A stretch of 58,263 nucleotides of DNA from Streptomyces sp. JHA26. Its GTDB lineage: Bacteria; Actinomycetota; Actinomycetes; Streptomycetales; Streptomycetaceae. Below the pieces are notes generated by a model. It was not told the DNA's origin. It saw nothing but the letters and a program-made list of their open reading frames with translations, and did no database searches. This document shows positions 17,067-24,942 of this stretch, in pieces. Made by a program: the position numbers and the translations under genes. Location: NCBI RefSeq assembly GCF_002005565.1, contig NZ_BDJC01000046.1:1-58263 (forward strand). The letters are read 5' to 3'. Positions within the stretch are counted from its first letter, which is position 1. Every line of letters starts with the position of its first letter.

Positions 17067-18127
17067 CGTTCCCGCTCCCGCGTGTCGGGCTCCGTGCCCG
17101 GACCGTCGGGCACCGCGGGCTCCCGCGTCGGCGCCGCGCCGGCCTCGGTCCCGTCGTACGCCGCGAGCGCCTCGCGGGCGGCCTGCCGGGCGCTGTCGGC
17201 GAGCTCGGGCGGGGACACGATCCGGCCGTCGCGCCCGAGCCGGAGCGCCAGCCGCCGCAGGGACGCCGGGTCGGGCGTGCGCAGGGTGATGCGCAGGCCG
17301 CCCTCGGGCAGCTCCTGCGCGCTGTCGTGCGGGTAGTACTCGGCGACCCAGCGTCCGCCCGGGCCGACCTCCACGACGACCTCGGGGTCCTCGGCGGCCG
17401 GCTGCACCAGTGCCTCGGACAGGTCCCGCAGCTCCACCTCCGGCGGCGCGGCCGGCTCGTCCAGGATCCGGATCTCGGCGACCCGGTCGAGCCGGAAGGT
17501 GCGCCGCGCCTCGGAGCGGCGGCACCAGGCCTCCACGTAGGTGTGCCCGACGCTGACGAGGCGGATGGGGTCGATCTCGCGTTCGGTGAGCTCGTCGCGG
17601 GCCGGCGAGTAGTAGCGGATCCACAGCCGCCGGCGCTCGGAGATCGCCCGGTCGACGTCGGCGAAGACGCCGCCCTCGGACTCGAAGGTGACGGACAGGC
17701 GCGAGCTGGCACCCGCCGCCTCGCCGGCCGCGGCCTCCACCTTGGCGGTCGCCCGCAGCAGCGCCTGCCGGTCGCCCTCGCGCAGCCCGGGCAGGGTCGC
17801 CACGGCGCGGGCGGCGACGAGCAGCGCGGTGGCCTCGTCGGCGGCGAGCCGCAGCGGCTCGGCCGCGTCCGCGCCCAGGGCCGCGGGGTTGTGCCACCAG
17901 ATGCGCTCGCCGTCGGTGTCGATGTCGAGCAGGTCGCCGCCGCGGAAGCTGGTGCCGCACATGGGCAGCACGTCGAGGTCGGAGACCAGCTCGTCCTCGG
18001 TGATGCCGAAGGCGCGCGCGACGTCCTCGACACGGGCGCCGGGACGCTCGCGCAGATACGTCACCAGGGACAGCATCCGTCGCGTCTGGTCGATGGCGTT
18101 CACGGGCCTGACCGGTTTGCCTGCCAC
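17063..18127 (-). CDS. pafC: WYL-domain transcriptional regulator PafC
   Basis: A 354-residue regulator. The N-terminal winged helix begins NAIDQTRRMLSLVTYLRERPGA-like sequence with the recognition segment RVEDVARAFGITEDEL. A WYL domain follows (RLWIRYYSPARDELTEREIDPIRLV, near residues 160-190) and then a WCX C-terminal domain. In mycobacteria PafB and PafC act as a heterodimer controlling a LexA-independent DNA-damage response; the WYL domain likely senses nucleic acid. The GTG at 18127 has GGGGGAG upstream. It lies 18 nt after pafB, and its stop overlaps the next gene. Unlike mycobacteria, the operon here continues into small genes and then tat. Confidence 0.92.
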   Translation of the reverse strand: MAGKPVRPVNAIDQTRRMLSLVTYLRERPGARVEDVARAFGITEDELVSDLDVLPMCGTSFRGGDLLDIDTDGERIWWHNPAALGADAAEPLRLAADEATALLVAARAVATLPGLREGDRQALLRATAKVEAAAGEAAGASSRLSVTFESEGGVFADVDRAISERRRLWIRYYSPARDELTEREIDPIRLVSVGHTYVEAWCRRSEARRTFRLDRVAEIRILDEPAAPPEVELRDLSEALVQPAAEDPEVVVEVGPGGRWVAEYYPHDSAQELPEGGLRITLRTPDPASLRRLALRLGRDGRIVSPPELADSARQAAREALAAYDGTEAGAAPTREPAVPDGPGTEPDTRERER

Positions 18128-18145
18128 TGTGTTGTCCGCTCCCCC

Positions 18146-19099
18146 TCAGCCCTTGGCCACGGCACGCAGCCGGTCCACCACGTCCGCACGCAGCTCCGCG
18201 GGCTCCAGGACCACCACGTCCGGCCCGAACTCCACCAGCCAGGCGTCCAGGCCGTGCCCGTACGGAATCTCCAACTCGTCCCAGCCGTCACCGTGTTCCC
18301 GCACGGCGGTGGCCTTCGCCCGAAGGGGGTAGCCCGCGCCCGCGCGCAGCCGGATCAGCGCGGAGCGGTCGGCGGTCTCGCCCGCCCAGCTCGCCACCGT
18401 CTCACGGACGGTGACGACGTCGGGCACGGGCGCGGTGAACCGCGCTCCGCGCGAGCGCACCTTGCCGGTGATCCGCGACAGCCGGAAGACCCGCTCCGCA
18501 CCGCGGTCGCGGTCGAACCCGGCCAGGTACCAGTGGCCGCGCCAGCACTCCAGGGCCCACGGCTCGACGTGCCGGGGCTCGGGCTGCGCGGCGTTGGCCT
18601 TGCGGTACTCGAAGAGGACCGGGCGGCGGTCGCGGCAGGCCAGCATGAGCGGCTCGAAGGCGGCCTCGTGCACCGGGATGCGCGGCTCGAGCGCGCTGTG
18701 CGCCTCGTAGGGGTCGACGTCCTCGGGCAGCCCGGCCGCCCGCAGCTTCTGCAGCGCGCCGCTGGCGGCGCCGGCGAGCCTGGCCTGCTGCCAGACCTTG
18801 GCGGCGAGCCCGAGAGCGGCGGCCTCCTCGGCGTCCAGGGTGATGGGCGGCAGCCGGTTGCTGTCACGGCGGGCCAGGTAGCCGATCTCGCCGTCGAGGC
18901 CCTCGACGGTCTCGATGACCAGACCGAGTTCCCGCAGGTCGTCCTTGTCCCGCTCGAACATGCGGTTGAAGGAGTCGTCGGAGCCCGCCTCGAGGTAGGC
19001 CTCGATGGAGTCACGCAGCTCGCGCTTGCTGAGTGGCCGCCGTGCCCCGAGCAGACACAGTGCCAGGTTCATCAGCCGCTCGGCCTTGGCAATGGCCAT
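18146..19099 (-). CDS. pafB: WYL-domain transcriptional regulator PafB
   Basis: A 317-residue regulator, partner of PafC. The N-terminal winged helix has RLMNLALCLLGARRPLSKRELRDSIEAY-like sequence. A WYL region (RPVLFEYRKANAAQPEPRHVEPW) follows, then a WCX-type C-terminal domain. I chose the ATG at 19099 (MAIAKAERLMN) because the winged helix starts there; an in-frame upstream ATG at 19177 would add 26 unconserved residues. It heads the operon pafB-pafC-zinc ribbon. DNA-damage-responsive activation together with PafC is established for mycobacterial homologues and inferred here. Confidence 0.92.
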   Translation of the reverse strand: MAIAKAERLMNLALCLLGARRPLSKRELRDSIEAYLEAGSDDSFNRMFERDKDDLRELGLVIETVEGLDGEIGYLARRDSNRLPPITLDAEEAAALGLAAKVWQQARLAGAASGALQKLRAAGLPEDVDPYEAHSALEPRIPVHEAAFEPLMLACRDRRPVLFEYRKANAAQPEPRHVEPWALECWRGHWYLAGFDRDRGAERVFRLSRITGKVRSRGARFTAPVPDVVTVRETVASWAGETADRSALIRLRAGAGYPLRAKATAVREHGDGWDELEIPYGHGLDAWLVEFGPDVVVLEPAELRADVVDRLRAVAKG

Positions 19100-19169
19100 C
19101 GACGCCCTTCTCCCTATGGTGCTTACGACGGATGACCGTACCGCCCCGCGGTGGCGCGGCAAAAGCCGA

Positions 19170-19197
19170 GGGTCCACGCCCGGACGGGCATGGACCC
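19170..19197 (-). terminator. Hairpin downstream of the FKBP gene
   Basis: 12-nt arms GGGTCCACGCCC / GGGCATGGACCC with one G-T mismatch and a 4-nt loop, 40 nt past the stop of the minus-strand FKBP gene and before pafB. No U-tract, as is usual in Streptomyces. It probably separates the two transcription units. Confidence 0.7.
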
Positions 19198-19236
19198 CAG
19201 GTGATCGGCTTCCACCGGATTCCGGTCGGACTGCGA

Positions 19237-19608
19237 TCAGACTCCGAGAAGGTCGACCACGAAGATCAGCGTCTCGCCGGGCTGGATCGCCGGGGTCGGG
19301 CTCTGGTCGCCGTAGGCGAGGTGGGCGGGGATGGTCAGCTGGCGGCGGCCGCCGACCTTCATGCCCTGCACGCCCTGGTCCCAGCCCTTGATGACCCGGC
19401 CGCCACCGAGCGGGAAGCGGAACGGCGTACCGCGGTTCCAGCTGGCGTCGAACTCCTCGCCCGTGCTGAAGGCCACGCCCACGTAGTGGACGGTCACCGT
19501 CTGGCCGGCCTCGGCGACCGGGCCGTCGCCCTCCCAGATGTCCTTGATCTCGAGGTCCGCCGGGGGCTCGCCGCCCGGGAAGTCGATCTCGGGCTTGTCG
19601 ATGCTCAC
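19237..19608 (-). CDS. FKBP-type peptidyl-prolyl cis-trans isomerase, cytoplasmic
   Basis: A 123-residue single-domain FKBP. It has the canonical pattern GQTVTVHYVGVAFSTGEEFD, FPLGGGRVIKGWDQGVQGMKVGG, ahead of IPAHLAYGD and ETLIFVVDLLGV. These cover the hydrophobic active-site pocket (Tyr, Phe, Asp, Val-Ile, Trp, Tyr, Phe). There is no signal peptide, so it is cytoplasmic. The GTG at 19608 (SIDKPEIDFPGG) has AGGAG about 8 nt upstream; an in-frame upstream ATG at 19641 is less likely. It lies 58 nt downstream of the lipoprotein FKBP, probably in the same transcript. Confidence 0.94.
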   Translation of the reverse strand: MSIDKPEIDFPGGEPPADLEIKDIWEGDGPVAEAGQTVTVHYVGVAFSTGEEFDASWNRGTPFRFPLGGGRVIKGWDQGVQGMKVGGRRQLTIPAHLAYGDQSPTPAIQPGETLIFVVDLLGV

Positions 19609-19666
19609 GTGTCTAGCTCCTGCTTGTCTGCGGAAAGGCAACGTCCAAGTCTTACATCCCCGCCGG

Positions 19667-20668
19667 TCACATCTTCGCGAGGATGTCGACCGAGAAGACC
19701 AGCGTCGAGTCCTTCTCGATGCCGCTGTCCTGGGGCGGGTTGTCGCCGTAGCCCAGGTCCGGCGGGATGACGATCAGGACGCGGCTGCCGACCTTCTTGC
19801 CGGTCAGGCCCTGCGACCAGCCCTTGACGACCTGCTGGAGCGAGAACGACGCCAGCTGCTTCCTGCTGTACGTGGAGTCGAACTCCTTGCCGCCGTCCCA
19901 CACCACGCCCTTGTACTGCACGAGCACGGTGTCCTGCGCGGCGACCTCGGGGCCGTCGCCCTCGATCACGTAGTTCGCCACGAGCTTCTTCGGCGCCGCC
20001 GTGTCGGGCACCTCGATGGAGGGCGCGGCACCGTCGGTGTTGGTGCCGACCTCGGGCAGCGCCGCGTCGTCCTGCGCGACCTCCTTGCCCTTGACGGAGC
20101 TCTTGCCGTTGAAGACGTCCTTCACGTCGACCACGAACACCAGGGTGTCGGTGCCCTTGATGCCGCCCTGCGGGCTGCCCTCGTCGCCGTACCCGTAGGC
20201 CGGCGGGACGGCCATCTGCACGCGGCTGCCGGCCTTCTTGCCCGCGAGCGCGTACCGCCAGCCGTCGATGATGCTGCCCTGCGCCAGCTGGATGACGATC
20301 GGGGCCTTGCGGTCGTAGGAGTTGTCGAAGACCTTCCCGGTGTCCCAGATCTGGCCCAGGTAGTCCGCCGCCAGGTAGTCGTTCTCCGCGATCGTCTGGC
20401 CGCCGCCGGCGATCACCGTCTTCACCGCGAGGTCCTTGGACGGCTCGCCGCTGCCCTTGGCCACCGTCGGCTTCTCGCCGAACTTCGTACCCGCCGTGAT
20501 CGCCGGCAGCGGGCCGTCGACGATCTTCGGGGTCGGCGGCGTGGACGTGGCCGGCGCCTGGGGCGTCGCACTGTCGCTGGCCTTGCTCGAGCCGGCGTCC
20601 TCGTCGCCGCACGCGGCGAGTGTGACCAGTCCGGCGGGAACGGCGATGAGGAGGGAGCGTCGGCGCAC
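19667..20668 (-). CDS. Lipoprotein with two tandem FKBP-type prolyl isomerase domains
   Basis: A 333-residue exported protein. A lipoprotein signal (RRRSLLIAVPAGLVTLAAC) places lipidated Cys20 at the lipobox, followed by a Ser/Thr/Pro-rich linker. There are two FKBP domains, near residues 75-180 and 220-330. The first has ENDYLAADYLGQIWDTGKVFD and IDGWRYALAGKKAGSRVQM; the second has DTVLVQYKGVVWDGGKEFD and VKGWSQGLTGKKVGSRVLIV. Several active-site aromatics vary between the two. It should act on secreted proteins outside the membrane. The GTG at 20668 has GAGG 8 nt upstream. A hairpin separates it from pafA. Confidence 0.92.
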   Translation of the reverse strand: MRRRSLLIAVPAGLVTLAACGDEDAGSSKASDSATPQAPATSTPPTPKIVDGPLPAITAGTKFGEKPTVAKGSGEPSKDLAVKTVIAGGGQTIAENDYLAADYLGQIWDTGKVFDNSYDRKAPIVIQLAQGSIIDGWRYALAGKKAGSRVQMAVPPAYGYGDEGSPQGGIKGTDTLVFVVDVKDVFNGKSSVKGKEVAQDDAALPEVGTNTDGAAPSIEVPDTAAPKKLVANYVIEGDGPEVAAQDTVLVQYKGVVWDGGKEFDSTYSRKQLASFSLQQVVKGWSQGLTGKKVGSRVLIVIPPDLGYGDNPPQDSGIEKDSTLVFSVDILAKM

Positions 20669-20738
20669 GGTGGGGGCCTCGTAATCGGTGTCGGTCGATC
20701 GTGTTTGCTGGCGTGCGCGCAACTCTACGGCGTGAGAA

Positions 20739-20802
20739 GGGCACCGTACGGATAACGTACGGTGCCCGTGTGGCGTTCCGCACCCTTCGGGGAGGGAACG
20801 CC
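20739..20802 (-). terminator. Double hairpin downstream of pafA
   Basis: A perfect 12-bp stem, GGGCACCGTACG (20739-20750) with CGTACGGTGCCC (20756-20767) around a 5-nt loop. Next to it is a second stem, GGCGTTCC (20772-20779) with GGAACGCC (20795-20802). Both lie between the pafA stop and the FKBP lipoprotein start, so they probably terminate the MFS-pafA transcript. Confidence 0.8.
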
Positions 20803-20818
20803 TTACCGGTCGTCCGGG

Positions 20819-22180
20819 TCACATCCCGGCGATCAGCTTCTCCACCCGGTCGTCCACCGAACGGAACGGGTCCTTGCACAACACGGTGCGCTGCGCCTGG
20901 TCGTTGAGCTTGAGGTGGACCCAGTCGACGGTGAAGTCCCGGCGCTGTTCCTGGGCCCGCCGGATGAAGTCGCCGCGCAGCCGGGCCCGAGTGGTCTGCG
21001 GCGGAACCGACTTGCCCTCGAAGATCTTGAGGTCGTTGGCGACCCGGGCGGCCTGGCCCTTCTTCTCGAGCAGGTAGTACAGACCGCGACGACGGTGGAT
21101 GTCGTGGTAGGCGAGGTCTATCTGCGCGACCCGCGGGTGGGACATGGTCATGTTGTGCTTGGCCCGGTACCGCTCGAGGAGCTTGTACTTCATGACCCAG
21201 TCGATCTCGGTGTCGATGCGGTCGAGGTCCTCGCTCTCGATCGCGTCCAGCGTGCGGCCCCACAGCTCCAGCACCCGCTCGACGGTGCCGGTGCGGATGC
21301 CGCGGCGCTCGCAGAAGTCCACGGCCTTCTCGTAGTACTCCCGCTGCACCTCCAGCGCGGACGCCTCCCGACCGCTGGCCAGGCGCACCTTGCGCCGCCC
21401 TGTGATGTCGTGGCTGACCTCGCGGATCGCCCGGATCGGGTTCTCCAGGGTGAGGTCGCGCATCACCGTGCCCGCCTCGATCATGCGCAGCACCAGGTCG
21501 GTGGCGCCGACCTTGAGCAGCATGGTCGTCTCGGACATGTTGGAGTCGCCCACGATGACGTGCAGGCGCCGGTAGCGCTCGGCGTCGGCGTGCGGCTCGT
21601 CGCGGGTGTTGATGATCGGCCGGGAACGGGTGGTCGCCGAGGAGACGCCCTCCCAGATGTGCTCGGCCCGCTGGCTGACGCAGTACACGGCGCCGCGCGG
21701 CGTCTGCAGCACCTTGCCGGCGCCGCAGAGCAGCTGCCTCGTCACCAGGAACGGGATGAGGATGTCCGCGAGCCGGGAGAACTCCCCGTGCCGGGCCACC
21801 AGGTAGTTCTCGTGGCAGCCGTAGGAGTTTCCCGCGGAGTCGGTGTTGTTCTTGAAGAGGTAGACGTCGCCCGCGATTCCCTCCTCGTGCAGGCGTCGTT
21901 CGGCGTCCACCAGGAGTCCTTCGAGAATGCGCTCGCCCGCCTTGTCGTGGGTGACGAGTTCGATCACGTTGTCACATTCGGGTGTCGCGTATTCCGGATG
22001 TGATCCCACGTCGAGATAGAGGCGGGCCCCGTTGCGCAGAAAGACATTGCTGCTGCGGCCCCATGACACGACACGGCGGAAGAGGTACCGCGCCACCTCG
22101 TCAGGCGACAGGCGGCGCTGTCCCCTGAACGTGCACGTGACGCCGTACTCGTTCTCCAGCCCGAAAATGCGGCGGTCCAT
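20819..22180 (-). CDS. pafA: Pup--protein ligase PafA
   Basis: A 453-residue carboxylate-amine ligase that joins the C-terminal glutamate of Pup to substrate lysines using ATP. The N-terminus IFGLENEYGVTC supplies the metal/ATP glutamate. RLYLDVGSHPEYATPE (residues 54-68) holds the catalytic aspartate (Asp57). Further family blocks are YLFKNNTDSAGNSYGCHENYL and RPIINTRDEPHADA (residues near 110-130 and 200-215). It lacks the extra loop seen in Dop. It is encoded 9 nt downstream of an MFS transporter gene and 4-6 kb from pup/dop. Confidence 0.97.
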   Translation of the reverse strand: MDRRIFGLENEYGVTCTFRGQRRLSPDEVARYLFRRVVSWGRSSNVFLRNGARLYLDVGSHPEYATPECDNVIELVTHDKAGERILEGLLVDAERRLHEEGIAGDVYLFKNNTDSAGNSYGCHENYLVARHGEFSRLADILIPFLVTRQLLCGAGKVLQTPRGAVYCVSQRAEHIWEGVSSATTRSRPIINTRDEPHADAERYRRLHVIVGDSNMSETTMLLKVGATDLVLRMIEAGTVMRDLTLENPIRAIREVSHDITGRRKVRLASGREASALEVQREYYEKAVDFCERRGIRTGTVERVLELWGRTLDAIESEDLDRIDTEIDWVMKYKLLERYRAKHNMTMSHPRVAQIDLAYHDIHRRRGLYYLLEKKGQAARVANDLKIFEGKSVPPQTTRARLRGDFIRRAQEQRRDFTVDWVHLKLNDQAQRTVLCKDPFRSVDDRVEKLIAGM

Positions 22181-22189
22181 GACTGAACA

Positions 22190-23449
22190 TTACGCCTGAT
22201 GACCCGAACTGAAACGGGGTTCGACGGCACGGTTCGGATCATTTTCCGGTGAAGCCGCAACCACCGCCTCCGGGGCGGGAACTGCGAGGACCCGTCCCGT
22301 GCACGCCAGCACGAGCAGCGACACGACGCCGGCCGCCCCGGGCACGGCGAAGCCCCACAGCGTCCCGCCCGCCTCGACGACCGGCCCGGCGAGACCCGTA
22401 CCCACCGAGGCACCCACGGTGAACGTCGTCACCAGCCAGGAGAACGCCTCCGTCACCGTGCCCCGCGGCGCGTGCCGGTCCACCAGGACGAACGCGCAGG
22501 CGATGCACGGCGCCAGGAAGACACCCGCGACCGCGGTCAGCAGCACCATGGCGAACGCGCCCGGCATCAGCATCAGCGGCAGGTAACAGGCCGCCAGAAG
22601 CGCCACCAGGGACCGCAGTCGCCGCGCGGGGTCACCGGCCCACTGCCGGGCCCCGTAGACGGTCCCGCCGACCAGCGCGCCGAGGCCGAGAGCGGCCATC
22701 AGCCAGCCGTAGACGGCGTCGCCGCCGTGGTCGTCCGCGTAGGGCACGGAGGCCACGGTGATGGACCCGAGCGCCATCCCTATGAACAGGAACGCCCCCA
22801 GCAGCGCCAGCAGCCCGGACGAACGCAGCGCGCCCAGCCAGTGCGCCTCGCGCGGAGCGGACCGCCACGCGCGCGAGGGGGGCGACACGACCACGGACAG
22901 GGCGCCCAGCACACCCACCGCGTTCAGCACGAGCAGCGCGACCAGCGGCGACCACAGCGACACGCACACCGTCACGAGCAGCGGCCCGACGGTGAACATG
23001 ACCTCCTGCGCCACGGCGTCCATGGCGTACGCCGTGTGCACCTGGCCCTCCTCGCGGAGCACGCTCGGCCACAGTGCCCGCAGCCCGCCCTCCAGCGGGG
23101 GCGTGAACAGTCCCGCGGCCCCCACGGCCCCGTACGCGAGCACCGCCGGCCCGGTGCCGGCGAACGCGAAGACCGTCATGGCCAGCCCCGACAGCACGGC
23201 GGCCGGCAGCTGCACCCGGGGCTGCCCGTACAGATCGACGAGCCGCCCCAGTACGGGCTGCCCGACGGCGTTGGCGACGCCGTACACGGCGGCCAGGGCG
23301 CCCGCGAGGCTGTACGAGCCGCCCTCGGCCCGCACGAACAGCACGATCGCGATCGCCGCGGTGGCGTTGGGCAACCGCCCCACGAGTGTGCCGACGAGCA
23401 GCCGTACGGCATGCCGCGCCCGGAGGATGTCCAGGTAACCGGCGACCAC
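22190..23449 (-). CDS. Major facilitator superfamily transporter
   Basis: A 419-residue MFS protein with about 12 predicted membrane helices. It has an N-terminal LGRLVDLYGQPRVQ loop (variant of motif A, between helices 2 and 3) and a second-half RHAPRGTVTEAFSWLVTTFTVGAS segment typical of drug- or solute-exporting MFS members. The GTG at 23449 follows a strong GGAGGT. Only 9 nt separate it from pafA, so the two are co-transcribed. The substrate is unknown. It diverges from a LacI-family regulator gene with a palindromic site between them, suggesting regulation by that protein. Confidence 0.9.
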   Translation of the reverse strand: MVAGYLDILRARHAVRLLVGTLVGRLPNATAAIAIVLFVRAEGGSYSLAGALAAVYGVANAVGQPVLGRLVDLYGQPRVQLPAAVLSGLAMTVFAFAGTGPAVLAYGAVGAAGLFTPPLEGGLRALWPSVLREEGQVHTAYAMDAVAQEVMFTVGPLLVTVCVSLWSPLVALLVLNAVGVLGALSVVVSPPSRAWRSAPREAHWLGALRSSGLLALLGAFLFIGMALGSITVASVPYADDHGGDAVYGWLMAALGLGALVGGTVYGARQWAGDPARRLRSLVALLAACYLPLMLMPGAFAMVLLTAVAGVFLAPCIACAFVLVDRHAPRGTVTEAFSWLVTTFTVGASVGTGLAGPVVEAGGTLWGFAVPGAAGVVSLLVLACTGRVLAVPAPEAVVAASPENDPNRAVEPRFSSGHQA

Positions 23450-23485
23450 GACCCACCTCCTTCGTAGGGGACCTCGATGAGGTTT

Positions 23486-23512
23486 TACGTATAACTTCCG
23501 TGGTCATACGTA
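23486..23512 (+). promoter_or_regulatory. Inverted repeat between the MFS gene and the LacI-type gene
   Basis: Perfect 7-nt arms TACGTAT (23486-23492) and ATACGTA (23506-23512) around a 13-nt spacer, ending 2 nt before the LacI-type ATG. Each arm itself contains the palindrome TACGTA. It stands out as AT-rich in this GC-rich DNA. The position fits an operator for autoregulation and for control of the divergent MFS-pafA unit (inference). Confidence 0.6.
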
Positions 23513-23514
23513 CC

Positions 23515-24567
23515 ATGTCGCCTGTTCACGAGTCCAGACGAAAGCGCAGGCGAACGGTGGCACGAGGCAGCACCCGCCCCACCAGCCGGGACGTAGCCCA
23601 GGCCGCCGGCGTCTCCCAGGCCGCGGTCTCCCTGGTCCTCGGCGACAAGTGGCGCGGCAGGGTGTCGGAACCCACCGCCCGACGCGTCCGCGAGGCCGCC
23701 CACGCGCTCGGCTACCGCCCCAACCTCGCCGCCCGCAACCTCCGCCTGGGCCGCACCCGCACGGTTCTGCTGGTCGTCCCCGCGCTGACCACCGAGTTCT
23801 TCGCCGGCGTCTACACGGGCGCCGCACGCGTCGCCGCCGAGCACGGCTTCGGGGTGGTCCTCTACCCCTCCCCCGAGGGCGTCGGGCCCGCCCGGGACCC
23901 CTTCGCCTCCGCCCAGGCCGCCCTGGACGGCGTCCTCGCGTCCTCCATGGCGGCCGACGCGCTCACCGCCATCCGCGGCGACCAGCTCCCGCTGGTCATG
24001 CTGGACAGCGATCCGGAGGGCAGCCTGGGCGCGGCGACGGTCAACCTGGACATCGCGGACGGCATCCGCCAGATCGCGGAGCACCTCCTGCTGCTGGGCC
24101 ACCGCCGCTTCCTCCACCTCGCGGCGGACGTGCCGTCCTGGACGTTCGAGGTCCGCGCACGCGAGCTCGCGGCGCGGCTGGACGCCGTCCCCGGCACCAC
24201 GCTGCGCACCGCGAGGGCGCCCCTCTCGATCGAGGACGCGCTGACCGCCACGGAGGCCGCGCTCGCGGGCCCCGGTCCCCGCCCGACGGCGCTGGTCTGC
24301 GACGACGACAAGCTGGCGGCCGGCGCGTACAAGGCGGCCCGCCGCGCGGGGCTCCGCGTCCCCGACGACCTCTCGGTCACGGGCCTGGACGACCTCGGCC
24401 TGGCCACCGCCATCGACCCCGAGCTGACGACGGTCCGCCTGGACGCGGAGCTGTTCGGCGAACGGGGGATGCAGGCGCTGCTGGCGGTGCTGGAGGGCCG
24501 GGTGCCCGAGGACGGCGACATCCCCGTGAACCTGGTCGTACGGGGTTCCACGGCACCCCCCCGGTGA
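23515..24567 (+). CDS. LacI-family transcriptional regulator
   Basis: A 350-residue regulator. A basic N-terminus (RRKRRR) precedes the LacI helix-turn-helix TSRDVAQAAGVSQAAVSLVL with hinge helix RVREAAHALGYRPNLAARNL. A periplasmic-binding-protein-like sensor domain follows (residues about 80-345), with LLVVPALTTEFFAGVYTGAA and ALVCDDDKLAAGAYKAARRA. The effector is probably a sugar or small metabolite but cannot be named. The ATG at 23515 gives a very short leader after the inverted repeat. It diverges from the MFS-pafA operon. Confidence 0.92.
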   Translation: MSPVHESRRKRRRTVARGSTRPTSRDVAQAAGVSQAAVSLVLGDKWRGRVSEPTARRVREAAHALGYRPNLAARNLRLGRTRTVLLVVPALTTEFFAGVYTGAARVAAEHGFGVVLYPSPEGVGPARDPFASAQAALDGVLASSMAADALTAIRGDQLPLVMLDSDPEGSLGAATVNLDIADGIRQIAEHLLLLGHRRFLHLAADVPSWTFEVRARELAARLDAVPGTTLRTARAPLSIEDALTATEAALAGPGPRPTALVCDDDKLAAGAYKAARRAGLRVPDDLSVTGLDDLGLATAIDPELTTVRLDAELFGERGMQALLAVLEGRVPEDGDIPVNLVVRGSTAPPR

Positions 24568-24803
24568 GCGACGCGACCCGGTGCCGCCGGGGTGCCTCCC
24601 AGGCCGTTCGGGCGCTGGGGAGGCACAGCTGCCCGCAGTCGCGTACGGCGGGAGGGGGGCGTGTCGGGGGGTGTCCGCCCACAGCGGTTGGCGCGTCAAC
24701 GCCCCGCCTGTCGGTCGGCACCCGATTCCGCGCCGTTCCGAGGACGGACACCCCCCGGCGCGGCCCCGACCCCGGGACCACGCACCGCGCCACGCGCACC
24801 CTC

Positions 24804-24916
24804 ACCGAACCGCACAGGCCGCCGCAGGCACCCCACACCCCTACCGAACCGCACGGGTCGCCGCAGGCACCCCGCACCACCGCCGGAGGCCTACGCACAG
24901 GCCGCCGCAGGCACCC
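24804..24916. repeat. Three imperfect direct repeats in a gene-free spacer
   Basis: The 375-nt spacer 24568-24942 between the LacI-type gene and the prcA 3' end holds no credible gene. A unit containing ACCGAACCGCAC and GCCGCAGGCACCCC occurs at about 24804 and 24843 (39-nt period). The core CGCACAGGCCGCCGCAGGCA recurs identically at 24811 and 24894. GC-rich inverted segments around 24660-24760 may terminate the two convergent transcripts. Confidence 0.6.
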
Positions 24917-24942
24917 GGCGGCCGATGCGATGAGGGCGCGGG

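Noticed and set aside
24804..24916. CRISPR-like array
   Set aside because: Only two to three imperfect units with unequal spacing and no cas genes nearby.
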